In this document: positions 14,864 through 21,183 of the stretch, piece by piece
Position numbering within the stretch: position 1 is the stretch's first letter
How the letters are laid out: each line of letters opens with the position of its first letter
Source: CAWINH01 sp963837425
GTDB taxonomy: Bacteria > Chloroflexota > Limnocylindria > QHBO01
Length of the DNA stretch: 41,948 nt
Reading direction: 5' to 3'
NCBI GenBank assembly: GCA_963837425.1
Contig: CAWINH010000013.1
Coordinates: 1-41,948, forward strand
Notes under the pieces: generated by a model
The model's input: only the letters and a program-made list of their open reading frames with translations
Told to the model about the DNA's origin: nothing
Databases searched by the model: none
Made by a program: the position numbers and the translations under genes

Positions 14864-15838
14864 ATGGCGGCGATCGAGGACGGCGAGCTTCGGGTCCGCA
14901 ACGAGCGGTGGCTGATGCTCGCCATTGGCGCGTACGCCGTGCTGGTGGTGGGCCTCATGGTGGGGGGCGGGCTCGAGATCCACCCCGACGTGTTGGCCGT
15001 CGCCTTCCTCCTGGTGGCGGTGCTCCTCGGCCGGACCTGGCTCTTCCTCCGCGACTGGGTGCCGTTCGTCGCGATCTTCCTCGCCTACGAGCTGATGCGC
15101 GGCATCGCCGATGACGCTGGCTTCCCGGTGCACATGTACGACGTCATCGCCGCCGAACGGTTCCTCGCGTTCGGGCATATCCCCACCCAGGTGCTGCAAG
15201 ACTGGCTGGCGCCCGCCTCGGGGGTCGGAGCGGCGGCGATCGTCGCCACGATCCTCTACATGCTCCACTTCGCGCTGCCGGTCGTCACCGGCTTCCTGCT
15301 CTGGCTGTGGCGTCGCCCGCTCTACTACGAGTTCGTGGCCGCCTTCATCCTCCTCAGCTTCGCCGGGTTCATCACGTTCCTGCTGCTGCCGGTGGCGCCG
15401 CCGTGGTGGGCGGCCGGGCTGGGCGCGCTCAACGGCCCGGACGGCCAACCGGTGATCCATTACCTGAAGCCGGACGCCTTTGCGGTGATCGCTCATGCGC
15501 TCGGCTATCCGAACGGCGAGCAGCTGAGCTCGTACATCTTCTATGGCGTAAATCCGAACGGAGTGGCAGCGTTCCCGTCGCTGCACGCGGGGTATCCGTT
15601 CCTCTCGTTCCTCGTCCTGCGTCGAGCGTTCGGCAGGGTCGGCTGGCTGGCGCTGGCCTACGCGGCCGCGGTCTGGTGGGCGGTGGTCTTCACCGGCGAT
15701 CACTGGGTGGTCGACGTGCTGGGCGGCATCGCCTACGCGGCCGCCGCGTTCTTCGGCACCCGGCTGCTGTTCCGCCGCCTGAAAGCCCCGGATCGCGTCA
15801 CCGCTCCCGGCGGCGAGGCTGAACAGGCCGCCACGTGA
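14864..15838 (+). CDS. PAP2-superfamily membrane protein (inositolphosphotransferase-like), copy 1
   Basis: The 324-residue product has a GGAGGAGG ribosome site and a TAGACT -10 box at 14826-14831. It has about 6-7 membrane helices. The PAP2-type motifs are FPSLHAGYPF (SLH motif) and GDHWVVDVLGG (H...D motif), as in PF14378-type PAP2_3 proteins related to inositol phosphorylceramide synthase and Aur1. These enzymes act on membrane lipid phosphates at the outer leaflet. The substrate is not evident. The gene is followed by a closely related second copy with overlapping codons, so the pair is translationally coupled. Confidence 0.85.
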   Translation: MAAIEDGELRVRNERWLMLAIGAYAVLVVGLMVGGGLEIHPDVLAVAFLLVAVLLGRTWLFLRDWVPFVAIFLAYELMRGIADDAGFPVHMYDVIAAERFLAFGHIPTQVLQDWLAPASGVGAAAIVATILYMLHFALPVVTGFLLWLWRRPLYYEFVAAFILLSFAGFITFLLLPVAPPWWAAGLGALNGPDGQPVIHYLKPDAFAVIAHALGYPNGEQLSSYIFYGVNPNGVAAFPSLHAGYPFLSFLVLRRAFGRVGWLALAYAAAVWWAVVFTGDHWVVDVLGGIAYAAAAFFGTRLLFRRLKAPDRVTAPGGEAEQAAT

Positions 15839-16836
15839 TGCAGGCCAGCCATCGGGCGAGACGGGCAACGATCGGCCCGGCCGCGCCCGATCCGAGCCTC
15901 TCCGGCTGGTTCGACTCGATGCTGCTCATCGTGGCCGTGGGCTACGCGGCCTTCATTGGCCTGCTCAGCCTCGTGAACCACGTGGCTCCGACCCCGGACG
16001 TGGGGCTCGTGGCGCTGGGTTTCGCGGTCGTGCTCGTGACCCGGACCCGCGCCGGCCTGCTGCGGGAGTGGACCCCGTTCCTGGTCCTCTTTCTCGCCTA
16101 TGAGCTGATGCGGGGCCTCGCGGACGACGCGGGGCTGCCGGTCCACGTCAGCGACATCGTGGCCATGGAGCGAGGGCTCTTCTTCGGCGCGCTGCCGACC
16201 GCCGTCCTCCAGGCGTGGTGGCACCCCGCGAGTGGCATTGACGCGCTCGCGGTGGTCGGGACCGTGGTCTACATGCTCCACTTCCCGCTTCCGCTTGTGA
16301 CCGGGGTCGTCCTGTGGCGCTGGCGGCGCGACCTCTTCCACCCCTACCTCGTGGCCCTCATCCTGCTCAGCTTTGCGGGCTTCGTGACCTATCTGCTGCT
16401 GCCAGTGGCGCCGCCCTGGCTCGCCGCCGAGCAGGGCAGGCTCGCAGCCCCACCCGGCGAGTACCCGATCAGCTATCTCAAGCCTGATGCCTTCATGGCC
16501 CTCGCGGGATGGCTGGGGCTTCCCGGCAAGTCGCTCTACGACGTCACGTTCCTGAGCCTCAACGCGAACCCGGTCGCCGCCTTCCCGTCGCTGCACGCCG
16601 GGTACCCGTTCCTCACCTTCCTCGTCCTGCGCCGCGCCTTCGGCCGGATCGGATGGCTGGCGCTCGCCTACGCGGCGCTCGTGTCGGTGACGGTCGTATA
16701 TACCGCCGACCACTGGGTGGTGGATGTCCTGGCCGGGATCGGGTACGCGACCGGCGCCTACCTGCTCACCGGCTGGCTCGTGCGGCGCCGCCGGGAGCGG
16801 ATGGCGCCGGCCCGTGGCGCGAGATCGGGCGGGTAG
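15835..16836 (+). CDS. PAP2-superfamily membrane protein, copy 2 (tandem paralogue)
   Basis: The 333-residue product is a paralogue of its upstream neighbour. Shared blocks include FLAYELMRG, YMLHFPLPLVTG (YMLHFALPVVTG in copy 1), LSFAGF, LLLPVAPPW, YLKPDAF, AAFPSLHAGYPFL and DHWVVDVL. The SLH and final H...D motifs are intact, so both copies could be active. The start may be GTG 15835 or ATG 15838; both overlap the stop of copy 1. Regions between the blocks, especially the ends, have diverged, suggesting an old duplication with different substrates. The C-terminus is basic (VRRRRERM) and cytoplasmic. Confidence 0.85.
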   Translation: MMQASHRARRATIGPAAPDPSLSGWFDSMLLIVAVGYAAFIGLLSLVNHVAPTPDVGLVALGFAVVLVTRTRAGLLREWTPFLVLFLAYELMRGLADDAGLPVHVSDIVAMERGLFFGALPTAVLQAWWHPASGIDALAVVGTVVYMLHFPLPLVTGVVLWRWRRDLFHPYLVALILLSFAGFVTYLLLPVAPPWLAAEQGRLAAPPGEYPISYLKPDAFMALAGWLGLPGKSLYDVTFLSLNANPVAAFPSLHAGYPFLTFLVLRRAFGRIGWLALAYAALVSVTVVYTADHWVVDVLAGIGYATGAYLLTGWLVRRRRERMAPARGARSGG

Positions 16837-16840
16837 GGCG

Positions 16841-17527
16841 ATGGCCATGCGCCTCGGGCCGCTCCGCGTGGAGGACGTGCTGCTCGGCGCGGCCAACCTC
16901 ATCGCCCCCTCGCTGTTCGGTGGCGGCATCAACCTCGATGCGGCGCCGGATACGGGGCTGGGGCTCCTCATGGTCCTCGCGCTGGCGGCGGCGGTGGTGG
17001 GCATCGGCCTCCGACCGGCGGTCCAGCCATCGCTGCGGGCCGGACCAGTCCAGGCCCCGCGCTGGGGGCTCATCGGCCCGTTGATGGGCGGCCTCTTCTT
17101 CGTGGGGATGGTGGCCGGCGAGCAGCTCGGCATGTCCGATGGCTCGCCGATCGGCGGCGGGGCCATCGTGCTGGCCGGCGCCGCAGCGGCGACGAACCAA
17201 TGGCTGCCGGTCGCAGATCCCGCCGTGCGGCGCGCGCTCGTCACCCCCTTCGTGCTCGTCTGCAGCGGCCTCTTCGCCGGCTTTGCCGGGGGGATCGTTG
17301 GCAGCATCGACGTAGGAGCCATGATCCGCGACGCCCCGGCGGTCGGCACGAGCTTCGCGCTCTTCGTCGCCGTCCTGCTGACCGGCGGCATCGCGGTCTA
17401 CTACACGATGTTCGTCGCGGCGCCGCGAGAGCTCGCTGACCCGGAGGGCCGCAGCTGGGTCTGGATCCCGCGCTTCGTCCTCTTCCTGGCGACCGCGCTG
17501 ATCGGCTTTGGGCCGATCATCTTCTGA
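16841..17527 (+). CDS. multi-pass membrane protein of unknown function
   Basis: The 228-residue product starts at an ATG 5 nt after the PAP2 copy 2 stop, so it is probably in the same operon. About 6 hydrophobic segments are visible. A short conserved-looking N-terminal segment (LGPLRVEDVLLGAANLIAPSLFGG) precedes the first helix. I do not recognise a family and see no catalytic motif. Context with lipid-phosphate enzymes suggests an envelope role, which is only inference. The frame is open further upstream inside the previous gene, but the start chosen avoids that overlap. Confidence 0.65.
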   Translation: MAMRLGPLRVEDVLLGAANLIAPSLFGGGINLDAAPDTGLGLLMVLALAAAVVGIGLRPAVQPSLRAGPVQAPRWGLIGPLMGGLFFVGMVAGEQLGMSDGSPIGGGAIVLAGAAAATNQWLPVADPAVRRALVTPFVLVCSGLFAGFAGGIVGSIDVGAMIRDAPAVGTSFALFVAVLLTGGIAVYYTMFVAAPRELADPEGRSWVWIPRFVLFLATALIGFGPIIF

Positions 17528-17542
17528 GGCGAGGCGCCGGAA

Positions 17543-18352
17543 TCAGGCGCCGGTGGCGGGGACGCCGAGGATCGTGGGCAGGAGGGTGCCGAACGCGAAG
17601 CCGGCGACGCCCGCAAATGCGCCGAGCGCGACGATCTCGAGGCCGGAGCGCAGCCATGGGCGCCGCGTCCAGCGCGACTTCACGACCCCGATCCCGAACA
17701 GGACCGCGCCGGTGAGCAGCACGGAGATCGGTGTGGCCGCCGACATCGGGACCAGGAGGTAAGGGAGGATCGGGGGCAGTGCCCCGAGCCCGAAGGCGGC
17801 GCCCATGATGAGCGCCCCCTGGAACGGGCCAGCCACCGCGGCCTCGCTCGCGACCCCGAGCTCCTTCTCGACCATCGTCGTCAGCAGGACCTCGGGATGG
17901 CCGGCCATGATCCGCGCCACCTCCCCGGCCTGCGCCCGCGGAAGGCCCTCCTCCTCGAGCATGAAGGCCACCTCGGCCTCCGCCTCGCCGGGTCGCTCGT
18001 GAACCTCGGACCGCTCTCCCGAGATCTGCGCCTCGAAGATCTCGCGCTGGCTCTTGCTGCTCATGTACTCGCCGGCGGCCATCGAGAAGACCCCCGCCAG
18101 GCCCGATGCAACGCCGGCGACCAGCACGGCGAACTGGCTGGACGAGGCGCCGGCCACGGTGCTCACCACCGCCACCGTGGAGACGAGCCCGTCCTGGGCT
18201 CCGAACACCGCCTCGCGGATCTCGCCGAGCAGACTGGCGGTCCGGCGCTCCTCGTCGAGGTGGGAGCGCAGCCAGCCCCGATCGAATTCCGCCGCGGCCA
18301 GTCCGGCTCGGGACGCCTCGTCGTCGAGGGTCTCGAGGGTCGTATCGCTCAT
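17543..18352 (-). CDS. VIT1/CCC1-family iron/manganese transporter-like protein
   Basis: The 269-residue product has a polar N-terminus, then GEIREAVFGAQDGLVSTVAVVSTVAGASSS, the first membrane segment typical of VIT1/CCC1 transporters, and SMAAGEYMSSKSQREIFEAQI, the conserved segment entering the cytoplasmic helices. The central helices are rich in Glu (EAEAEVAFMLEEEGL), the metal-binding part in plant VIT1. The final part has three more helices. The family exports iron or manganese into a vacuole or out of the bacterial cell. The start at 18352 has a TAGCAT -10 box 8 nt upstream and no Shine-Dalgarno. It is divergent from the DUF4349 lipoprotein gene. Confidence 0.85.
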   Translation of the reverse strand: MSDTTLETLDDEASRAGLAAAEFDRGWLRSHLDEERRTASLLGEIREAVFGAQDGLVSTVAVVSTVAGASSSQFAVLVAGVASGLAGVFSMAAGEYMSSKSQREIFEAQISGERSEVHERPGEAEAEVAFMLEEEGLPRAQAGEVARIMAGHPEVLLTTMVEKELGVASEAAVAGPFQGALIMGAAFGLGALPPILPYLLVPMSAATPISVLLTGAVLFGIGVVKSRWTRRPWLRSGLEIVALGAFAGVAGFAFGTLLPTILGVPATGA

Positions 18353-18360
18353 CGAGGCCA

Positions 18361-18366
18361 ATGCTA
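18361..18366 (-). promoter_or_regulatory. -10 box of the VIT1-like gene (leaderless)
   Basis: On the minus strand TAGCAT ends 8 nt before the ATG. No ribosome site is seen between them. Confidence 0.4.
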
Positions 18367-18443
18367 TCGGACGGCGGTGGGGAACGCGGGACGCGGCTAC
18401 GGCGTCATGCGGGTACCAACTCAATCCCCGGAGGGAACGAACG

Positions 18444-19337
18444 ATGCCTGCGCCACGTCCGGCGGCGATCGCCGCGGTTTTGCTCATTGGCCTGCTGACC
18501 GCCTGTGGGGCGGCCTCGCCGGCCGCCAACTTCGCCGCTGCCGCGCGGGCGGCACCCGCGGCGGGAACCGCCGACGGGGCGGCTCCGCAGCCCGGGGCGG
18601 CCACGACCGACAGCGGGACCGTCCTGACCGGGGTCGCGGACCTCGCGGATCGGAAGATCGTGAAGACCGGCGAGATCACCGTCGAGGTGCCGAACGTCGG
18701 TGCCGCCGTCGGCATCGTGCGCGCCATGGCCCTCGATCTCGGGGGCTACGTCGGCGATTCGAGCGCCGGAGAGGCGGACCAGGCGGCCACGCTCACCCTC
18801 AGGTTCCCGGCCGCCCGCTTCGACGATGCGCTCCAGCGGCTGCACGCCATGGACGGCACGGTGATCGCGGAGGCGACCCGCGAGGAGGACGTCACCTCGT
18901 CGGTCGTGGACCTCCAGGCCCGGATCGACAACCTGCAGGCCTCCGAGGAGCAGTACCGGACCCTGCTGGGCCGCGCCGAAAAGATCGATGACATCCTGTC
19001 CGTCCAGCAGCACCTCGACGACGTGCAGGGGCAGATCGAGCAGCTCACCGCCCAGCTCAAGCTGCTGAGCGGCCAGGCTGACCTGTCGACCCTGACGGTC
19101 ACCCTCACCCCCCGCGACACGTCGGTGAAGCAGGCGGCGGCGGGCTGGGACCCCGGGTCGACCCTCGACAAGGCGCTCGCCGCGCTGGTGAGCGTGGGCC
19201 AGGCGCTCGGCACGGCCGGGATCTGGCTCGCGGTGGTCGGCCTGCCGATCCTCATCGTGCTGGCCATCCTGGCCCTGTTCGGCCGTCGCTTCGGGCTTCG
19301 CCTCCCGCGGCGCCGGGCGAGCCCCCCGTCCGCCTAG
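18444..19337 (+). CDS. DUF4349 lipoprotein
   Basis: The 297-residue product has a GGAGGGA site 7 nt before the ATG. The signal sequence ends in LLTAC with the lipid cysteine at residue 21. An Ala/Gly-rich linker follows. The core (about 70-235) is DUF4349: a strand-rich start RKIVKTGEITVEVPNVGAA, then DVTSSVVDLQARIDNLQASEEQYRTLLGRAEKIDDILSVQQHLDDVQGQIEQL, which is a coiled-coil pair. A C-terminal membrane helix (about 255-280) and a basic tail follow, so the protein may be anchored at both ends. Family function is not established; it is common in Firmicutes and Chloroflexota. The stop overlaps the end of bioY. Confidence 0.87.
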   Translation: MPAPRPAAIAAVLLIGLLTACGAASPAANFAAAARAAPAAGTADGAAPQPGAATTDSGTVLTGVADLADRKIVKTGEITVEVPNVGAAVGIVRAMALDLGGYVGDSSAGEADQAATLTLRFPAARFDDALQRLHAMDGTVIAEATREEDVTSSVVDLQARIDNLQASEEQYRTLLGRAEKIDDILSVQQHLDDVQGQIEQLTAQLKLLSGQADLSTLTVTLTPRDTSVKQAAAGWDPGSTLDKALAALVSVGQALGTAGIWLAVVGLPILIVLAILALFGRRFGLRLPRRRASPPSA

Positions 19338-19915
19338 CGTCGACCGAGCACGCGCCAGGCGGCCGGCAGCAGCCCGGCCGCCAGCGCGATCTTCGCAGCG
19401 TCCCACGGCAGGAAGACGAGGGCGCCGGACTGCAGCGCGTCGGCGGCCGGGAGTGACAGGACGAGCGCCAGCACCGGGACGCCGACCGCGTAGATCACGA
19501 GGTTGCCGAGCAGCATCAGCCCGGCGGCGCGCAGTGGTGTCCGGTCCCAACCGCCTTCGGCGAGGCGACCGACGAGCATCGACGCCAGGATGAACCCGAC
19601 GAGATAGCCACCTGTCGCGCCGAGGAGCTCGTCGACACCATGGGCGCCGTGAGCGTAGACCGGGGCGCCGGCGAGGCCGGCCAGCACGTAGAGGAGCATG
19701 CTCGCGGCCCCGAGCCGCCATCCGAGGACCGTTCCCACCAGGAGGACCGCGGCCGTCTGCCCCGTGTAGGGGACCGGGGTCCACGGCACGCTGAACGACA
19801 GCTGAGCGGCGAGCGCGGTGAGCGCGGCGCCGGCGGTCACCAGGACGACGGCCCGGGCTCCGGTTGAGAGGCCCGCACGGTCGGAGGTTGGGACCAGCGC
19901 TTCGGCGAGGGTCAT
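19334..19915 (-). CDS. bioY: BioY biotin transporter (ECF S component)
   Basis: The 193-residue product has about 6 membrane helices with BioY signatures: TPVPYTGQTAAVLLVG (the VPVTLQT-type motif), GAPVYAHGAHGVDELLGATGGYLVGF (the FAGGxxGxxxLxGPTGGYLxGF motif, in variant form) and a C-terminal FLPWDAAKIALAAGL (PGD.hK type). BioY captures biotin and works with a shared energy-coupling module, which is not in this window. A TACCAT box at 19923-19928 lies 7 nt before the ATG, with TTGCGT 16 nt upstream as a possible -35. Confidence 0.9.
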   Translation of the reverse strand: MTLAEALVPTSDRAGLSTGARAVVLVTAGAALTALAAQLSFSVPWTPVPYTGQTAAVLLVGTVLGWRLGAASMLLYVLAGLAGAPVYAHGAHGVDELLGATGGYLVGFILASMLVGRLAEGGWDRTPLRAAGLMLLGNLVIYAVGVPVLALVLSLPAADALQSGALVFLPWDAAKIALAAGLLPAAWRVLGRR

Positions 19916-19922
19916 GCGCCGG

Positions 19923-19950
19923 ATGGTACCCGAGACGGCGCGCTACGCAA
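19923..19950 (-). promoter_or_regulatory. bioY promoter (leaderless)
   Basis: On the minus strand TTGCGT (19950-19945) and TACCAT (19928-19923) are 16 nt apart, and the ATG is 7 nt after the -10. No biotin operator is evident. Confidence 0.45.
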
Positions 19951-19968
19951 GGCCCCAAGCCGATGCGC

Positions 19969-19974
19969 TAGACT
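19969..19974 (+). promoter_or_regulatory. -10 box of the carAB operon
   Basis: TAGACT at 19969-19974 would start transcription near 19981, only a few bases before the PyrR-like hairpin. The hairpin would therefore be the first structure in the transcript. No clear -35 is visible. Confidence 0.5.
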
Positions 19975-19983
19975 GCCGCGAGG

Positions 19984-20017
19984 TCCTTTAAGGCCGGCAC
20001 AGTGATGCCGGAAAGGA
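19984..20017 (+). promoter_or_regulatory. PyrR-binding-loop type leader of carAB
   Basis: TCCTTT (19984-19989) pairs with AAAGGA (20012-20017), and CCGGC (19994-19998) pairs with GCCGG (20007-20011), with a purine bulge AAGG on the 5' side. The apical loop contains CAGTGA (20000-20005), fitting the CNGNGA loop that PyrR recognises. The 3' arm contains the AAAGGAG ribosome site of carA. PyrR plus UMP would then block translation, as proposed for actinobacterial pyr leaders. A pyrR gene is not in this window. Confidence 0.75.
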
Positions 20018-20022
20018 GCGAG

Positions 20023-21183
20023 ATGCAGACAGTCGAACGCACGGGCCATACGACGTCAAGCGCCGGAGAGCGGTCGGCGTCGTTCGCGTCTCAGGTGCCC
20101 GGCCTGCTTGCTCTCGAGGGCGGGACCATTCACCACGGGCGGCTGCGTGGCGCCCCGGTCACGGCCAGCGGAGACCTCATCTTCACGACCGCCGCCACGG
20201 GCTGGGGCGAGATCCTCACCGACCCCTCCTACGAGGGGCAGATCGTCGTCCTCACCCACCCGATGGCCGGCAACTACCGGATTGACGCAGCCGAGCTCGA
20301 GTCCGAGCGGGTCCACGCGCGAGCGCTGGTCGTCACTCGCCTCGTCACGCCGCCGGCGGGTCCCGGGCGGAGCCTCGAGGAGTTGCTCATCGAGGCGCAG
20401 ATCCCCGCCATCGAGGGTGTCGACACTCGCGCCCTGACCCTCGAGCTGCGGCGCGGCGCGGCGCGGCGCACGGTCATTGCCCCCGGCGCCGACGAGGCCG
20501 GCACGGTGGCCGCGGCCCGCGTCACGACGCCCTGGGAGGCGATCGATCACGTCGCGGCGGTGGCAACCCGCCGGCCGTACAAGGTCGCGCCGGACGGGCC
20601 GCGCCGGGCGCGCGCCACGCTCGTCGACTACGGCGTCAAGCGCTCGCTCCTCCGCGCCCTCGCGGCGCGCGGCTTCGAAGTGACCGTCCTGCCCCACAGC
20701 TCGGGAGCCGAGGCGGTGCTGGCCACCGAGCCCGACCTCATCGTCCTGTCGCCCGGGCCCGGCGATCCGTCGCGAATGGAGGGCGAGATCGGCGTCGCCC
20801 GGACGCTCGCCGCCGGAGCTATTGGCGGCGGGGTCCCGATCCTCGGCATCTGCCTCGGCCATCAGCTGCTGGCCCTGGCGGCCGGGGGGCGGACCGCCCG
20901 GCTGTCGGTCGGCCACCACGGCGGCAACCACGCGGTCATCGAGATCGCCGCCGGGCGCGTCGACATCGGCGCCCACAACCACGAGGTGGCGGTCCTCGAC
21001 GACCCGGCGCTCGGCGCCGCCGGCTACCGGGTCAGCCATCGCGATCTGAACGACGGCACCGTCGAGGGCCTGGTTCACGCCTCGGGACGGATCGCATCGG
21101 TCCAGTTCCATCCCGAGGGTGCTCCCGGACCCATCGATGGGTCGCGCGTATTCGACGTCGCCCTGGAGCGGGCGGTGGCGTGA
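20023..21183 (+). CDS. carA: carbamoyl-phosphate synthase small subunit
   Basis: The 386-residue product is the glutaminase subunit, releasing ammonia from glutamine for CarB. The N-terminal CarA domain contains FTTAATGWGEILTDPSYEGQIVVLTHPMAGNYRI. The class I glutaminase domain has GICLGHQLLALA with nucleophile C277 and VQFHPEG with H363 and E365. The first 30 residues (many Ser/Thr/Gly) are an unusual extension. The ATG at 20023 is chosen because AAAGGAG lies 5 nt before it; an in-frame ATG at 20005 is inside the leader hairpin. The stop overlaps the carB GTG by 4 nt. Confidence 0.95.
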   Translation: MQTVERTGHTTSSAGERSASFASQVPGLLALEGGTIHHGRLRGAPVTASGDLIFTTAATGWGEILTDPSYEGQIVVLTHPMAGNYRIDAAELESERVHARALVVTRLVTPPAGPGRSLEELLIEAQIPAIEGVDTRALTLELRRGAARRTVIAPGADEAGTVAAARVTTPWEAIDHVAAVATRRPYKVAPDGPRRARATLVDYGVKRSLLRALAARGFEVTVLPHSSGAEAVLATEPDLIVLSPGPGDPSRMEGEIGVARTLAAGAIGGGVPILGICLGHQLLALAAGGRTARLSVGHHGGNHAVIEIAAGRVDIGAHNHEVAVLDDPALGAAGYRVSHRDLNDGTVEGLVHASGRIASVQFHPEGAPGPIDGSRVFDVALERAVA

